Positions 32,997 to 44,740 of a stretch of DNA of 64,000 bases are shown piece after piece (the stretch's first letter is position 1; each line of letters starts with the position of its first letter). The notes under the pieces are model-generated. The model searched no databases and was not told where the DNA came from. It saw only the letters and a list, made by a program, of their open reading frames with translations. The DNA is from Periconia sp. R9002 (taxonomy: Eukaryota > Ascomycota > Dothideomycetes > Pleosporales > Periconiaceae). Both the position numbers and the translations under genes were made by a program. The stretch covers positions 186,001 through 250,000 of the forward strand of contig JAMAHW010000058.1 in NCBI GenBank assembly GCA_023627715.1. The letters are read 5' to 3'.

Positions 32997-35923
32997 CTAG
33001 TTTTTTGAACTCGCCGAGGCTTCCCTCAAACACTCTCTCTTTGCCGTCTCTAGCAGTTCCTCCGTCTCCTTGACCACAGGTCTAGCTTGCTGGATGCTGG
33101 TCGCGAGCTCTGCCAAGTACTGCTTTCTCTTTGGGTTGTCTTTTTCGACTTCCTGCGTCTTCATCTCACGATGAATGTCATCCTCAATCGGGCGGAAGAC
33201 GGCATCCATCTTCTCGCTCAGCTCTTGTTTTAACAGCGTGACGACTGCCTTGAATTGACGTTCGACTTCCTTGATCACTGCATTGAATGGTCCATTGGCT
33301 TTGGAGATTGCGTTGACGAACAGTTGACATCGTACGGAGTGCAATGTGGTACCCTTCTGCTTCTTCCTTCCTTTCGCATCGAGGATCGCCCTGTCGTAGA
33401 TGGGGCGCATAGCCTGGGTAAAATATGCGTCCGACATGTTCTGGGTTGCGAGCGTGTGGATCTCACGCAGTTTGTCATCGAGACTGGCGCGCGTGGTGTC
33501 TACTTCGTGTTTGACGCGTCCGATGCTGGTTTTTCCGTAGGCTTCGAAGGTTTTTCCTGAGGAAGGGTCGCTGCGAAGTTTCTCGACAAGGTGATTGATT
33601 ACTTGGCTAATCTCCTCCGCGATCTGACGCATCTTGTTGGGCATCACAGTGTTTAGGGTAGTAACAAATGGTTTATCGACCCTGGATCGAACCGGACGCA
33701 AGAACTCGTCGTTCCAGTTCTGCTTCTGAATCTTTGGTGTCTGATGCGACCCTGTGGGACAAAATTTAGTAGGTGGATATGCAACACTGGCCAAAGATAA
33801 CTCACCGTGTCTCTTGAGGATTGCACCGTGCGTTTGTGCTCTAATCTGTAGTCTGTTAGGCTATAAATTTGTCGTAGAGGAACAGGAGTGTATACCGTCT
33901 TTTGCTTTTCCTCGCAAATTTTTCGAGCTTCTTCAATGAATGCCTTTTCACTGACCCTCATTTTAGAGACAATCTTCAACAGAGTGCCTTCTAGAAGTGC
34001 GTCAAAATGGGTGTTTATCTTTTCGATGGAGCTGGCACGAGCATCCTTGCAAGACTGTAGTGCCATTTCCTTCTGCTTGAGATTGGATATTGTGGTGAGC
34101 ATTTCCAGTCGGTTGAGAACGTAGGGAAGGCCGATGGTCGCCCAATGATAAAGTTCCGCAAATTTTCCTTCAGCTGGTCGGCCATAGATGTAATTGCTCA
34201 ATGCGGGAATTCCTGTTGCTTCCCTACTGAACATGGGTGGTTCCGTAATTCTGTAGCCGCGAAGGTGCTTGTCTATCCATTGCAGACTGCTCACCAGAAA
34301 AATAGGAATCTCGTTTTCGCCTGGGCGTGTTCCTGTGTAGTCTCGCACTTCCGAGGCCACACGCCGACGTAAAGCGACCATGCGGATATCATTCACACTT
34401 GCGGGTTCTTTGTTAGCTTTTGCATCGTTAAGAAACATCGAACGACTTACTCGTGGTCCAAGCGAACAATTTCCGTCAACAAATTTTTCCTGTGAACACA
34501 AGTGAGCTAAGTAGTTCGTAAACTCTTTCAAAGCAACGTTGACCTACCGTTTTGAGGTAAGCTCTTTTTGCATCTGCAAGGCAAGTGTGGGATCCGTATT
34601 TGATGCCGCCTCCACGATTTCTCGATCAACCTTTTCCAATTGATCTTTCAGTTGACGGGATTGTTTTTGCTTGTCCCATAGTTTCTGCTCCTCGGTGAGT
34701 GTAAAGGGAGGATTGTCGTGTTCGCGAATCTTATCAGTATTTGTGCCGACCAAAAGTGCGCCAGCAGGACCCTTACGCTGTAAAGCGAGGTTCAATTCGG
34801 CATAATTTCCTTTATCCGTTGCCATACGACCAAACTCGTTCACAATAACAGTGACGTCGCTTGATTGTATATACCTCCGAGTTTCATCCACGCGTGAACA
34901 GTCTGTATCTGTTACACCGGGAGTGTCGACGATGATGCTGCCAGATTCCAAGTTTCGGGCCTTGAGATAGTATCGTACCAGCCGCACGAATGGCCAGAGG
35001 GAGCATCGAAGCTTTGTTCCTGGAATCATGGGTGCCGGATGTACTTCGGAGATGTATGGCCGGACCATGTTCTGTAGTTTCAATGCAACGTTTGCATTAT
35101 AAGAGAGTTTGTCTCCCTTTATGTTGCCAGTGAGAACCATGGTCTGATAAATGTTCTCGATGCCCTCGAGCAGCTGCTGTAGTTGGTCAGAGTCATCGCC
35201 CTTCGCCTTCTGCACATAGACCCTTGCATCTTCCCTGGTGGGGAAAAGATCTGGAAATGTGGCTTGGAAAATTGTTAGTGCAGTCATGCCACGGGATCGT
35301 GCTTCAGCGAGCTTGTCGTAGTTGAAGCCTTTCTGCTCGTCCTCCTCATCACTGTCTTCCAACTCATCCATCAACTGATTCGAGAGTCGGCCAGAGTTCG
35401 CTTCCTCTTCAAGCTTGAGGAAGTTTTGATAGTTTCGAAAATGTTGAAGGATGATTTCTGTCCATTCTTCGAAAGGGTAGAAGCATATATCTGCTTCAAA
35501 TGGTGGGGAGTGTGGGCTGCGGAGGTAGTGGAACTCCTGCACGACATAGGTGACACTCTTGCCACTGCTACCATGCAAGGCTAAATCGTACCCTAGAAGG
35601 GCATTGAGCAGCAATGATTTCCCGACACCAGACCGTCCCACAAGTGCTAGATAAAAGTTGGGTTTCTCGTAATGAGGCTCCACGTGATCATTCAGCCACT
35701 TGAGCAAGTGTTCCGCATCCCCTTGGTATTCGTGTTCCTTGATGAAGTTTTGGATGGCCATAATCACTGCCGTTCCACTCTGCTGAGCCAGCAACGCGTT
35801 ATCGTGGTAGTAAGGAAGTTTCGGTTTCCCTATGTGGTTGACGTTGTAAGGGCCAATGAAGTCGGAGTTGTTGTCTTCTTGTTGGGACATCTCCAATGTC
35901 CTTTTCTGTGGCAGAGAGGACAT
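32997..35923 (-). CDS. Large SLIP-GC-like (dynamin-superfamily-type) GTPase, copy 2, 903 residues
   Basis: Five exons on the minus strand: 35923-34548, 34489-34451, 34397-33896, 33845-33806, 33751-32997; all GT-AG and in frame. P-loop GRSGVGKS at residues 96-103, G2 candidate Thr125 (SVTYVVQEF), G3 DTPG at 333-336. G4 reads TNTD (394-397), with Asn where TKxD has Lys. An acidic insert (LEDSDEEDEQ) lies near 188-197. A charged helical region after G4 (KQKQSRQLKDQLEKVDREIVEA) resembles the insert in copy 1. The segment THGAILKRHG...QNWNDEF aligns with HMAFVRNNGKFTG...QDWNKQL of copy 1, and two introns fall at the same places and phases. The two genes are therefore old duplicates. Three 31-bp repeats lie upstream of the start. 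Confidence 0.87.
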
Positions 35924-37558
35924 CTTGCAGAAAGCAAAAAAGTAGAACCGGGTTCACGATGAAGTAGATGTGTAGATGAATGTGAAGTTGAGAAGTAGAT
36001 ATGCAGACGAATGTGAAGCTGAGAAGTACACGTGTGGATAAATGTGAAGAAGTCAAGCCAGGTGCAGGATGAGATATAAACAAGTAAAAATTCGATCAGT
36101 CCAAGGCCTGCGTGCAGCAATGTTGTAGTGAGCACCTAGAGACAGTCACCGAACCGTAAATGCTCACGACTTGTGATGGTGATGTGGAAAGGTAAAAATG
36201 GCCGCGGCCAGCTCTCGAGGAGCTGAGAAAAATGGTTGTAATCGCACAGAAGATAGATGCTTGTTGAAACGTCCTGTGATCGTTGTAGATGTATTGGAAT
36301 CAATGGTACCGAGTGAACAAGTGGGAAGGATTAGGAAGGTGTCACGAGGGGCGTTGGTTGTAGTGGAGTGGAGTAGAAGTGAAGAAGAAGAGAGTAGAGA
36401 TTGAGGCGGTAGATGTTTGTTTGTGGTGGAGAGGAGGAGGAAGAGGAGAGGGAGCAGGTTGGGGGGGTATTTATACCCTAGCCCAGGCGATTATAAGTGA
36501 GATGAATTGAGCACACCAACGTATCTGCCTGGGGGCAAATGAACATTACCTATGTAGAGTGAGAGAATCTCCGTCAACTGCTGTCCACATCTTGACACCC
36601 ATCTTTGCAGCCAACACTTTGACCCAACCAATATCACCTCATCATGTAGTATTTCACCCCCAGAAAACAATCACAATATCATCCTAACTTTCACTTGAGA
36701 GAAATAAGGACTTGATTCGATGATAATGGCATATTATGCTGGTTGAAAGTATTTATCGATATGTGAGATTAGAAATATGACTACTTCAAAATATTTCTCT
36801 CACACGCATATACGTAAGCGAAACTTTTGATGGCTTGTTCAGACATTTTCATTACTTCATTACTCCATTACACTTTCATCCAAGCACGACACAACAACAA
36901 CGTCCAGAAACCCCGCTGGTGAGGGACTTTATGTACAAGACCACATCCACGCACCCAGGCTAGCTAGCTTGCCTCATCCTGCCTCGCTTCTAGCGGACCC
37001 GACGCCTCCGTCTTTCTCAAACGTATTTCCACCGCTTTCTCATCCCGTGTCTACCTACAAGTCCAAGGGAGGAAGAATCAGCTCTACGATGAATAGTCGT
37101 AACGCGATTCCTCGCACCGTACCTCGCAGAACAATGAACGAAGAACAAAAAAGGTGGGGTATGCTTACATGATCTCATGACGGACGTGATGCGAGGAACA
37201 AATGATACACGATTGAGAGAAACAGGGAGTAGATGATGGATGGATGCGTGGGCAAGGGACAACAGCAAGTGTATAGGGCCGAGGTTGAAGTGGTTGCAAG
37301 ATGAGGTATTGACAATATATACGCGTTGGAATGTATGGAAGGAGAAAAGTAGGTGCCTGGCCTGCCCTCGCTGCTTTTGCTTCTGTAGATGGCATCTCGA
37401 CACTCGAAAATATACGCCGGCGGAATAATCCCCCCAGTGGTCACGTGCTAGCCGAGAGCGAAGCAGGCTGGCGGAGAGCCAGAGTTTGCGAGAAGGTATC
37501 GCTTTCGCGATGCCTTGAGATGGTGGACGGCTGGAATCTTAAACCCCATTCAGCATTT
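35924..37558. other. Intergenic, 1.6 kb, promoter of GTPase copy 2
   Basis: Contains the 31-bp repeats at 35961-36053 and a purine-rich tract (36420-36460). The rest has no recognisable gene. The right end is the 3' flank of PAC1. Confidence 0.45.
35961..36053. repeat. Three tandem 31-bp repeats upstream of GTPase copy 2
   Basis: Units 35961-35991, 35992-36022 and 36023-36053 each begin gaagta and share the core aatgtgaag. Units 1 and 2 differ at only a few positions; unit 3 is more diverged, mainly at its end. They lie 38-130 bases before the start codon, probably in the 5' UTR or core promoter. Confidence 0.85.
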
Positions 37559-39014
37559 CTAGGTAGCGAATATCCGGACATTGAGGTCCACACTGCCCGT
37601 CGCGAGCACACATCTTATCCCGGCCTTTGCAGCATCTTCTTCCTTTTTCTTGTTCACGCCGTTCGCCTCGGTCCCGTTGGCAGCCTCGCCGTTTGTGCCT
37701 GCGTCTTTGACGGCGTTGGGGGCCCATCGGATGCAGTTGACAAAGTGAGAATGTGCGTCCGACACCACCTTTGTGCACCGGCCTTCCTGCGTCAAGTCCC
37801 AGCACCGGATCGTTTTGTCGTCGCTTGCTGAGAGAAGGTACTTGCCGCCCGGATGGAAAACCAGGCCGCGCACCCAATTGTCGTGGCCTACGAGAGTTTT
37901 GATTAGCGTGCCCCGGCCATCCCATAGTTTGATAGTCTTGTCGCGTGCTCCGGTAGCAATGAATTCGGCGGAGCTGCTCATGGGAGGCGGCTTCTTGAGG
38001 CCTGCAAGTGAGGCGAAATTTGAATATGACACCGGCGGGGCTATGGCGACGCATTCTATCGTGTTCTCGTGCCCCAGGAATGTAACCTTCGCTTCGCCGG
38101 TGCTTGCGTCCCAGAGGCGTGCAGTCTGGTCAACACCCGCGGACACAAACCACCGTCCGTCGAAACTCGGCGCCACGTCGCGCACCCAATCGGCATGCCC
38201 TCTTATTGTTTTTACGCAGTAGCCTGTGGTGACATCCCATATCCTTAATGTCTTGTCTCGGGAGGCGGATACGAGTAGATTTCCAGAAGAAGGTGCACCG
38301 GCGGCGCCACTAGGAATAAAGCGAATGGAGGAAACAGAGTGGTCATGACCGGGGAGTGTCCGAATGTTTTTATACTCGTCCGAAGGATCCCAAAGTTTGA
38401 TGGTGAGATCACTCGAGCACGAGGCAAGAAGTGTCCCGCCCCTGGGGCCTCCAAAATCCACGTCCAAAACGCTCTTTGTGTGGCCCTTCACTGTACGTTC
38501 CAACTCGCCCAACTCCCAGTCCCAGATCTTGATAGTGGTATCCTCGGAGCCCGATGCGAGCGATGAGAAGACGGGGTGGAATGCGACGCACGTTACGGGG
38601 GAGCGGTGGGATTGTAAAGTGTGCCGCGCTGGTGCTCGTGGGAGCCAGCTTGTGGGATCTTGGTTTCTGCGTATCAAGGAGGTGGGGGTAGTGGAATCGA
38701 GCTCGCTCTGGAGTGTCTGGACGCGCTGCTCGAGTTCGATGATCTTCTTCTGTAAACGTACTACACTCGTCCATTTCTTCTCGAGAAGGCCCTCATACTT
38801 TTTCCGCGTGGCATCGTCGAAGCTGGCTGAGATCTCGACCTCTTCCCGAAATGCGGCGGCTGTGTTGGGCGCGTTTATCGTGCCCAGGTAGGCAATGATG
38901 GCCTTGTGCCTGTGACCAGGTGTCAGTGGGAGAGCAACGTTGCGGAGGCGGAGGTGCATGTGAATCAAGTACGCACAGCTCTTCGGCTTGCCGGCCGGTT
39001 AGAATGGCGCTCAT
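37559..39014 (-). CDS. PAC1: PAC1/LIS1 nuclear distribution protein (dynein regulator)
   Basis: Exons 39014-38977 and 38909-37559; a 67-nt intron splits the LisH motif. 462 residues, usual for the family. The N-terminus [20 protein letters not shown] is a LisH dimerisation motif. A coiled coil follows ([20 protein letters not shown], about residues 60-85). Then come seven WD40 repeats from about residue 110 to the end, including [38 protein letters not shown] and [13 protein letters not shown] low-complexity insert ([20 protein letters not shown]) sits before the last blade. LIS1 binds the dynein motor with NudE and is needed for nuclear migration in hyphae. It is divergent to the Stu2-like gene at 39853. 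Confidence 0.97.
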
Positions 39015-39852
39015 GACGCAATTGAGATGATCAGATGTCGCCGCTTATGGCGACCATATATTTTCAGTAGCGGAGAAGCAGTAGGCAGTGTGGTGGCGCG
39101 GTGAATCTGGGGTGCGGGTGCCCGTGGAGGGGGTTTCGGGGAGGTCGAATGTCTTGGCGGAGGGGAATTTGCGGTGAGCGGAGCGGAATGCTGAGGAGCG
39201 CGAGGGGCTTGGAATGAAGCGTGAGGTGGGGAGTTTGTGGTGAAAGAGAGGATACAGGAGGGAGAAGCGGGAGTGTGTGTTGATGGGCTGCAAGAGTCGA
39301 TGTTATGGGTAGGTATGTGGTGGAGTAGGTAGTTAGTGAGTTGTATCATTACCTATGTGTATTGGTGGGGAAAGTAGTGTCGGTGGCTCTTGCCGTTGCC
39401 GGGCGAACCCCCAACTCGGGCAGGGAAGGAACAGATACCCAACCAAGCATTACATCAAACCTCTACCTACCTATTCACCGTCACTCCTCCTACAAACACC
39501 AACCCGCCACATACAATTCTACACGCACCCTCACGCCGTCTCCGTCGCCATTGTGTACCCTTTCTACTATCGTAAGTCCTTTTCCGCCTTCTCTCCGCGA
39601 CCGCCGCCTGTCCGCGTGCCCATAATATATCAACCATGTGTCATTGCGGTACATAAGAAAAAAACGGCTCCCATACCACCACCGCTTCGACTTCAGAGTT
39701 ATTACTCTATTACCAACTCTTCTTTACTGCTGCTCTGCGTCGCCTGCAAGAGCATCCATAAACAAACCCCTCATATTTACTCACAACTGACTCGTCGCGT
39801 AGCCCCGCCATAACAACGCATCTGCCCACAAACAACCCACACCACATCCCCC
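39015..39852. promoter_or_regulatory. Divergent promoter shared by PAC1 and the Stu2-like gene
   Basis: 838 bp separate the two start codons. The right half is strongly C/T-rich (ctccgtcgcc, cttcgacttc) and no TATA box is clear. Pyrimidine-rich, TATA-less sequence suits housekeeping genes. No other gene was seen. Confidence 0.6.
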
Positions 39853-42669
39853 ATGGCCGACGGCGAGGAAGACTTTAGCGCTCTGCCGCTACCCGATCGT
39901 TTCGTTCACAAGAACTGGAAGGTCCGGAAAGAAGGCTATGAAGCCGCTGCCAAAGAGTTTGATTTGGCCGCCAGCGAAGCAGACCCCGTGGTCCGAACAT
40001 TTATACAAGACGCTGGTATATGGAAAGGTGTAGTGGGTGATTCCAATGTGGCCGCGCAGCAAGAAGGCCTCAAGGCATTATGTTCCTTTCTTCAGATCGC
40101 CGGTGCGGCCGGTTCAACACGGTATGCCAATGGATGATACATGAAATTTTACGTCCGTCATCGCTAACGCGGACTTTAGGACACGATCACACACGGTAGC
40201 TATCATCGCAGAAAAAGGTCTCCCTTCAACGAGACCTGCCGCAAAGCAGAGCGCACTTGAAGCGTTGATGCTGTACATTGAAACCGACAAGGCTGATCCC
40301 GTCATCGAAGAACTGATTCCCATACTATCCCACAAACAACCCAAGGTCATTGCGGCCACACTCGATGCATTAACACAAATTTACCACGCATACGGCTGCA
40401 AAACGGTCGAGCCTAAACCCGTTCTCAAAACGCTACCCAAAGTCTACGGCCATGCAGACAAAAACGTGCGCGCAAAGGCGCAGGAGCTGACAGTCGAATT
40501 TTACCGATGGCTAAAAGATGCTATGAAACCCCTGTTCTGGGGTGACCTCAAGCCCGTCCAGCAACAAGATTTGGACAAATTATTCGAAAAGGTCAAAGAC
40601 GAGCCCCCGCCAAAACAAGAGCGATTGCTGCGCTCACAGCAGGCTGCAAAGGAAGCTGCCGCCGCCGCTCCGGGCGTTGAGGACGAAGAGGAAGCAGAGG
40701 AGGAGGCAGCCATAGATCTGGAACCCGAATATGAAGCTGTCGATGTTCTTCCCAAGATACCCAAGGACTACACGGAGAGGCTCGCTTCGAGCAAATGGAA
40801 AGACCGGAAAGAGGTTCTAGACGATGTGCAAAAGGCTCTCGACGTCCCCAAGATTGCAGAAGGTCCCTTTGACGAACTGCTTCGAGGCTTCGCCAAAAGT
40901 ATGAAAGATGCCAACATTGCCGTTGTTATCACGGCCGCCAACTGTGTGGAGCTGCTCGCCAAGGGTTTGAAGAAGAGTTTCGCCAAATACCGCTCCTCGA
41001 TCATGGCGCCGATGATGGAGCGTCTCAAGGAGAAAAAGGCGACCGTTACTGAAGCCATTGGCGCAGCCCTAGATGCCGTATTTGCCTCTACCACCTTGGG
41101 AGATTGTCTCGAAGAGATTGTTGAGTTCTTGAAGCACAAAAACCCCCAAGTGAAGCTAGAGTCGACGCGCTTCCTTGTGCGGTGCCTAAAGACGACCAGA
41201 GATGCGCCCTCGCCCCCCGAGGTTAAAACCATTGCCGAAGCTGCCACCAAGTTGCTCACGGAGTCGCAAGAGGTTCAGCGTTCAGCGGGTGCTGAAGTCC
41301 TGGGCACGTTGTGGAAGATCATGGGAGATCGTCCCATGAACGCCCATTTGGATGGGTTGGACGATATTCGGAAAGCCAAAATTAAGGAATTTCACGACGC
41401 TGCAGAGGTCAAAGCTAAGTTCAAGCCCAAAGCCGCAGCACCCCCCAAACCTGCTCCTGCTGCTGCCCCGGCCGGAAAAAGGCCTATGGGCAAACGGCCA
41501 GCTCTGGGAGGGAAGAAGCCCGCACCAGCAGCTGCTGCACCCCCTCCACCGCCTCCGGCAGAAGAACCAACTGCGCCCTTGGTGCCAAAGCCTACATCAC
41601 GGCCAGGTGCATCGAAGTTGGCTGGACCCAAGTCAGGACTCGCCGCCCCATCTCGACTGGGCGGCCTCAAGAAGCCAGGATCTGGCATCGCAGCCCCTTC
41701 GGCCGCAGGCACTTCACCCCGTCGCCCTGTAGTGTCACCTCCCCCGGAGGAAGTCGCGCCCCCTCCTGCTGCTCCTAAGCTGGGATTGGGAAGAGGCTTG
41801 GCAGGACGTCCTCTTGGCAAGCCTCAGGCCGAGCCTGCAGCATTCCCGCCCGCAGCAGCACAGGCGCCAAGCGGCCTTGGACTTGTCGAACGTGCCGAGC
41901 TCGAGGAATTGCGGGCGGAGGTGGAAAGGTTACGGCGGCAAAATGAAGAAATGCGGGCTGAGCGAACCAAACTTACGTCGCAAGTGCACGAATTGCAGAA
42001 TCAAAATGCTCAGCTCATTGAGGATCACACTAGAGACGTTCTTTCCATCAAAGCAAAAGAAACACAGTTAGTACGCGCCCGCTCCGACTTTGAGGCGGCA
42101 GAACAGACGGTGCAAAACCAGCGTCGTGAAGTAGACCGCTTGAAGCGCGAGCTCAGTCGCCAAGTTCGTGCTACCTCGCCGCCTCCTCAAGATCTTTCCG
42201 ACCAAATCTACTCCGACACTAATGGTGGCGGCCGCTTTGGAGACTCTGGGTACGGGAGCCATTACAGACGAGAGCGTATTGCGAGCGGACCTACAAGTCC
42301 TGGTGGTGAAGGTAAGGAAAACTTTGACGGCTCCTTCTCTCGTCCCGACAGCTCTCTGAATGGCAAGCTGAGCCCTCGCCGTACAGATGCCAACTCCACC
42401 AAGTCGTCATTATCTTCGCGAGGCGGAGGTCGCATCAGCCCTGCAGAGAGCGGCGGGTTGGGGGTTGGGAGTCGGATTGGAGGGACACAGGCGGCATCTG
42501 GCGCAGAAAGCTGGAAACGGGCGGCTGAAGTGACGCAAAACCTCAAGCAAAGGATCGAGATGATGAAGGTAAGTGACCACCTCACAATATGCGCAATTTC
42601 CACGTCGCACCAAACACTGGGCTGACTCAAATGTAGGCAAAACAAGGCCTCGGACGGCAGCAACAATGA
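39853..42669 (+). CDS. STU2: XMAP215/Dis1 family microtubule polymerase (Stu2/Alp14-like)
   Basis: Exons 39853-40121, 40180-42568, 42637-42669 (last exon 11 codons); 896 residues. TOG1 occupies about residues 8-235 (PLPDRFVHKNWKVRKEGYEA) and TOG2 about 285-515 (LASSKWKDRKEVLDDVQKAL, then HEAT-type helices). These are the two tubulin-binding arrays of fungal members. A basic, Pro/Ala/Lys-rich linker (about 525-655), the lattice-binding part, follows. A long coiled coil spans about 660-755 (ELEELRAEVERLRRQNEEMR), which gives dimers. The short C-terminal tail NLKQRIEMMKAKQGLGRQQQ resembles the Alp14/Dis1 end. The protein adds tubulin at plus ends and acts at kinetochores and spindle poles. Confidence 0.95.
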
Positions 42670-43800
42670 ATAGTCTTGGAAACGCAGGGTGCATTACGCG
42701 CATGCACACGGCTGCGCGACAAAATCCCGTACCAATACCCGCTGGCCCAACCCCTCGCCTGGTCTACAGAATGATGGTTCCAGAGCCCCGGGACCACCTT
42801 TTTGTGCCACCAATGAATGTCTCGGCGTAATACAGGGCCGAGGATTCCGCGCGCCGGCTCCCCTCCCCGAGCTGTGTACGCCCTTACCGCTAACGACCTG
42901 TCAAAGTGTGGGGATGGATTTTTTCTTTTTTGAGAGGATTGCAAAAAAATAGAAAAAGTCGCTGACTTCATCTTGTGCATATTTGGAGGGGGCTGGGTTT
43001 TTTCCATGTCGGGCATTTTACGTGGCGTTCTGGGCGCGGTGGTGATGATGAGGAAGGAAGGGGAAAGGAAAGGAAAGGAAAGGAAACATGTTTGGCGTGT
43101 TTCGCTGGGGGGTTTTTTTTTTCCTTATCTGTGTTTTTTTTTTTTTTCATTCAATTGAGATTCCCCCTCTTTGTTCGTTTCTTTGGTTCGGATGGGTTGG
43201 GTGGAGTGAAGCAAGCAAGGAAGGATGGATGCAAGGATGAAAAGATGGAAAGATGGTTTTATCGAATCTCTCTCTCTAAATTTATAATGCTCAGGCTCTC
43301 TGTTCTGTGTTTCTATGCTTATTTGACATCGCCCTTGTTGTTTCTTTCATTTATGTATGTATATATATATATATACCCGACATGTCCGGATATTGCATTC
43401 CACAGGCAAATAACTTGGTACCTACCTCTCTGAATCCTTTCGCTGTGTACATTTCTTACATAGAGTGAAAGAACATAACAACGCCTGATATCAAAAATCC
43501 CTCTAGAAAGTACTAAATTAATCTACCTACCTACCTCTATTCCTTAAACAAACGTCAAGTACGTACCTACACACACACACACACACACACACATAACCTT
43601 GCCCTCTCTCCGCTTCTTAACCTTACTGGCTAACTAATCTACTGATTGTCGCGCTAACATTCTTATTTGTTTTCATTTCATCTTATCTAAGTTGAGCGGA
43701 ATGAGAAGAAAGGGAGATAAAATGCGATATACGGGAAGGAGGTAAAGAAATGGAAAGAAAAAAGGAAATAGAAGGGGCGGATGGGTGTATTAGGATGGAT

Positions 43801-43880
43801 AGGTAGGTAGGTAGGTAGGTAGGTAGGTAGGTAGGTAGGTAGGTAGGTAGGTAGGTAGGTAGGTAGGTAGGTAGGTAGGT
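43801..43880 (+). repeat. (TAGG)n tetranucleotide microsatellite running into the gap
   Basis: At least 20 perfect AGGT/TAGG units end directly at the first N. The true length is unknown. Confidence 0.97.
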
Positions 43881-43980
43881 NNNNNNNNNNNNNNNNNNNN
43901 NNNNNNNNNNNNNNNNNNNNNNNNNNNNNNNNNNNNNNNNNNNNNNNNNNNNNNNNNNNNNNNNNNNNNNNNNNNNNNNN
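43881..43980. other. Assembly gap (100 N)
   Basis: Exactly 100 unknown bases, the conventional placeholder length, so the real gap size is not known. It is most likely caused by the TAGG array. Confidence 0.98.
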
Positions 43981-44740
43981 AAGTTTGGTTGTATTTGTGG
44001 GTATGGGTGTGTAGACGAATGGGATGGAAGGGGGTGGTGAGTGAGGGTGTGAGGTATTCAGTGTTTTTTTTTTGTTTTGCCTCGGGTAGGTAGGATGAGT
44101 GGGATGGAAAGGGGAAATGATACGATATCATCCCTTACCCAACACAATCTTTCCAGCTCATTCGATAAATACCAAAAAGCCACATCTCACAAACAATAAA
44201 AAAAAACAAAAACGCAAAGTGGACGCGATGGAATTTTCCCCACGTAAACACGCGCCATCAATCTATCTTATCATTATCGTGTATGTATGTATTTCTACTT
44301 CGTTACTAAAGAAGGAATGTCTTGACGGTTCGGAAAGGATATTAGCATAATCCATTCCTGTTGTTTTTCTTTTCTTTTTGGTCTTTGTTTTAGGCTATTT
44401 GTGTGTTGGTTTATTTGCTACTTCGTCTGCGTGGTGGTTAGTAAAAGGGTAATTGATATAGTGTAGGCAGGGGAGAGGGGAGGGGTAAGGGAGGGTGATT
44501 GAGATGGAGAAAAGGATGTGGAAAGAAACAAATGAAATATAGATAGCATTGAGAAATATATAGAAATATGTTCCAACCCACAGATTGAAAAGTCGGTGGT
44601 CGAAAAAATGTGAATATGTGTAGGTAGTATAACCTCATCTAGACCTCAGCCCGACTCATGAGCGGAGGGGGAGCGAAGCCACGATCAAACCTCCTTTGAA
44701 ATCGAGAAAAAGATAGACACATTAGTTCATCTCCAACCCC

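Larger units (their letters stand above)
42670..44740. other. Intergenic, 2.1 kb, with microsatellites and an assembly gap
   Basis: 3' flanks of two convergent genes. Holds an (AC)12 run at 43569-43593, a short (TA)n near 43360, the TAGG array and the N gap. T- and A-rich homopolymers near 43110-43145 fit a transcript end. No coding potential was recognised. Confidence 0.5.

Noticed and set aside
43790..44131. Minus-strand frame encoding PTYL repeats
   Set aside because: Translation of the TAGG microsatellite and the N gap; not a gene.
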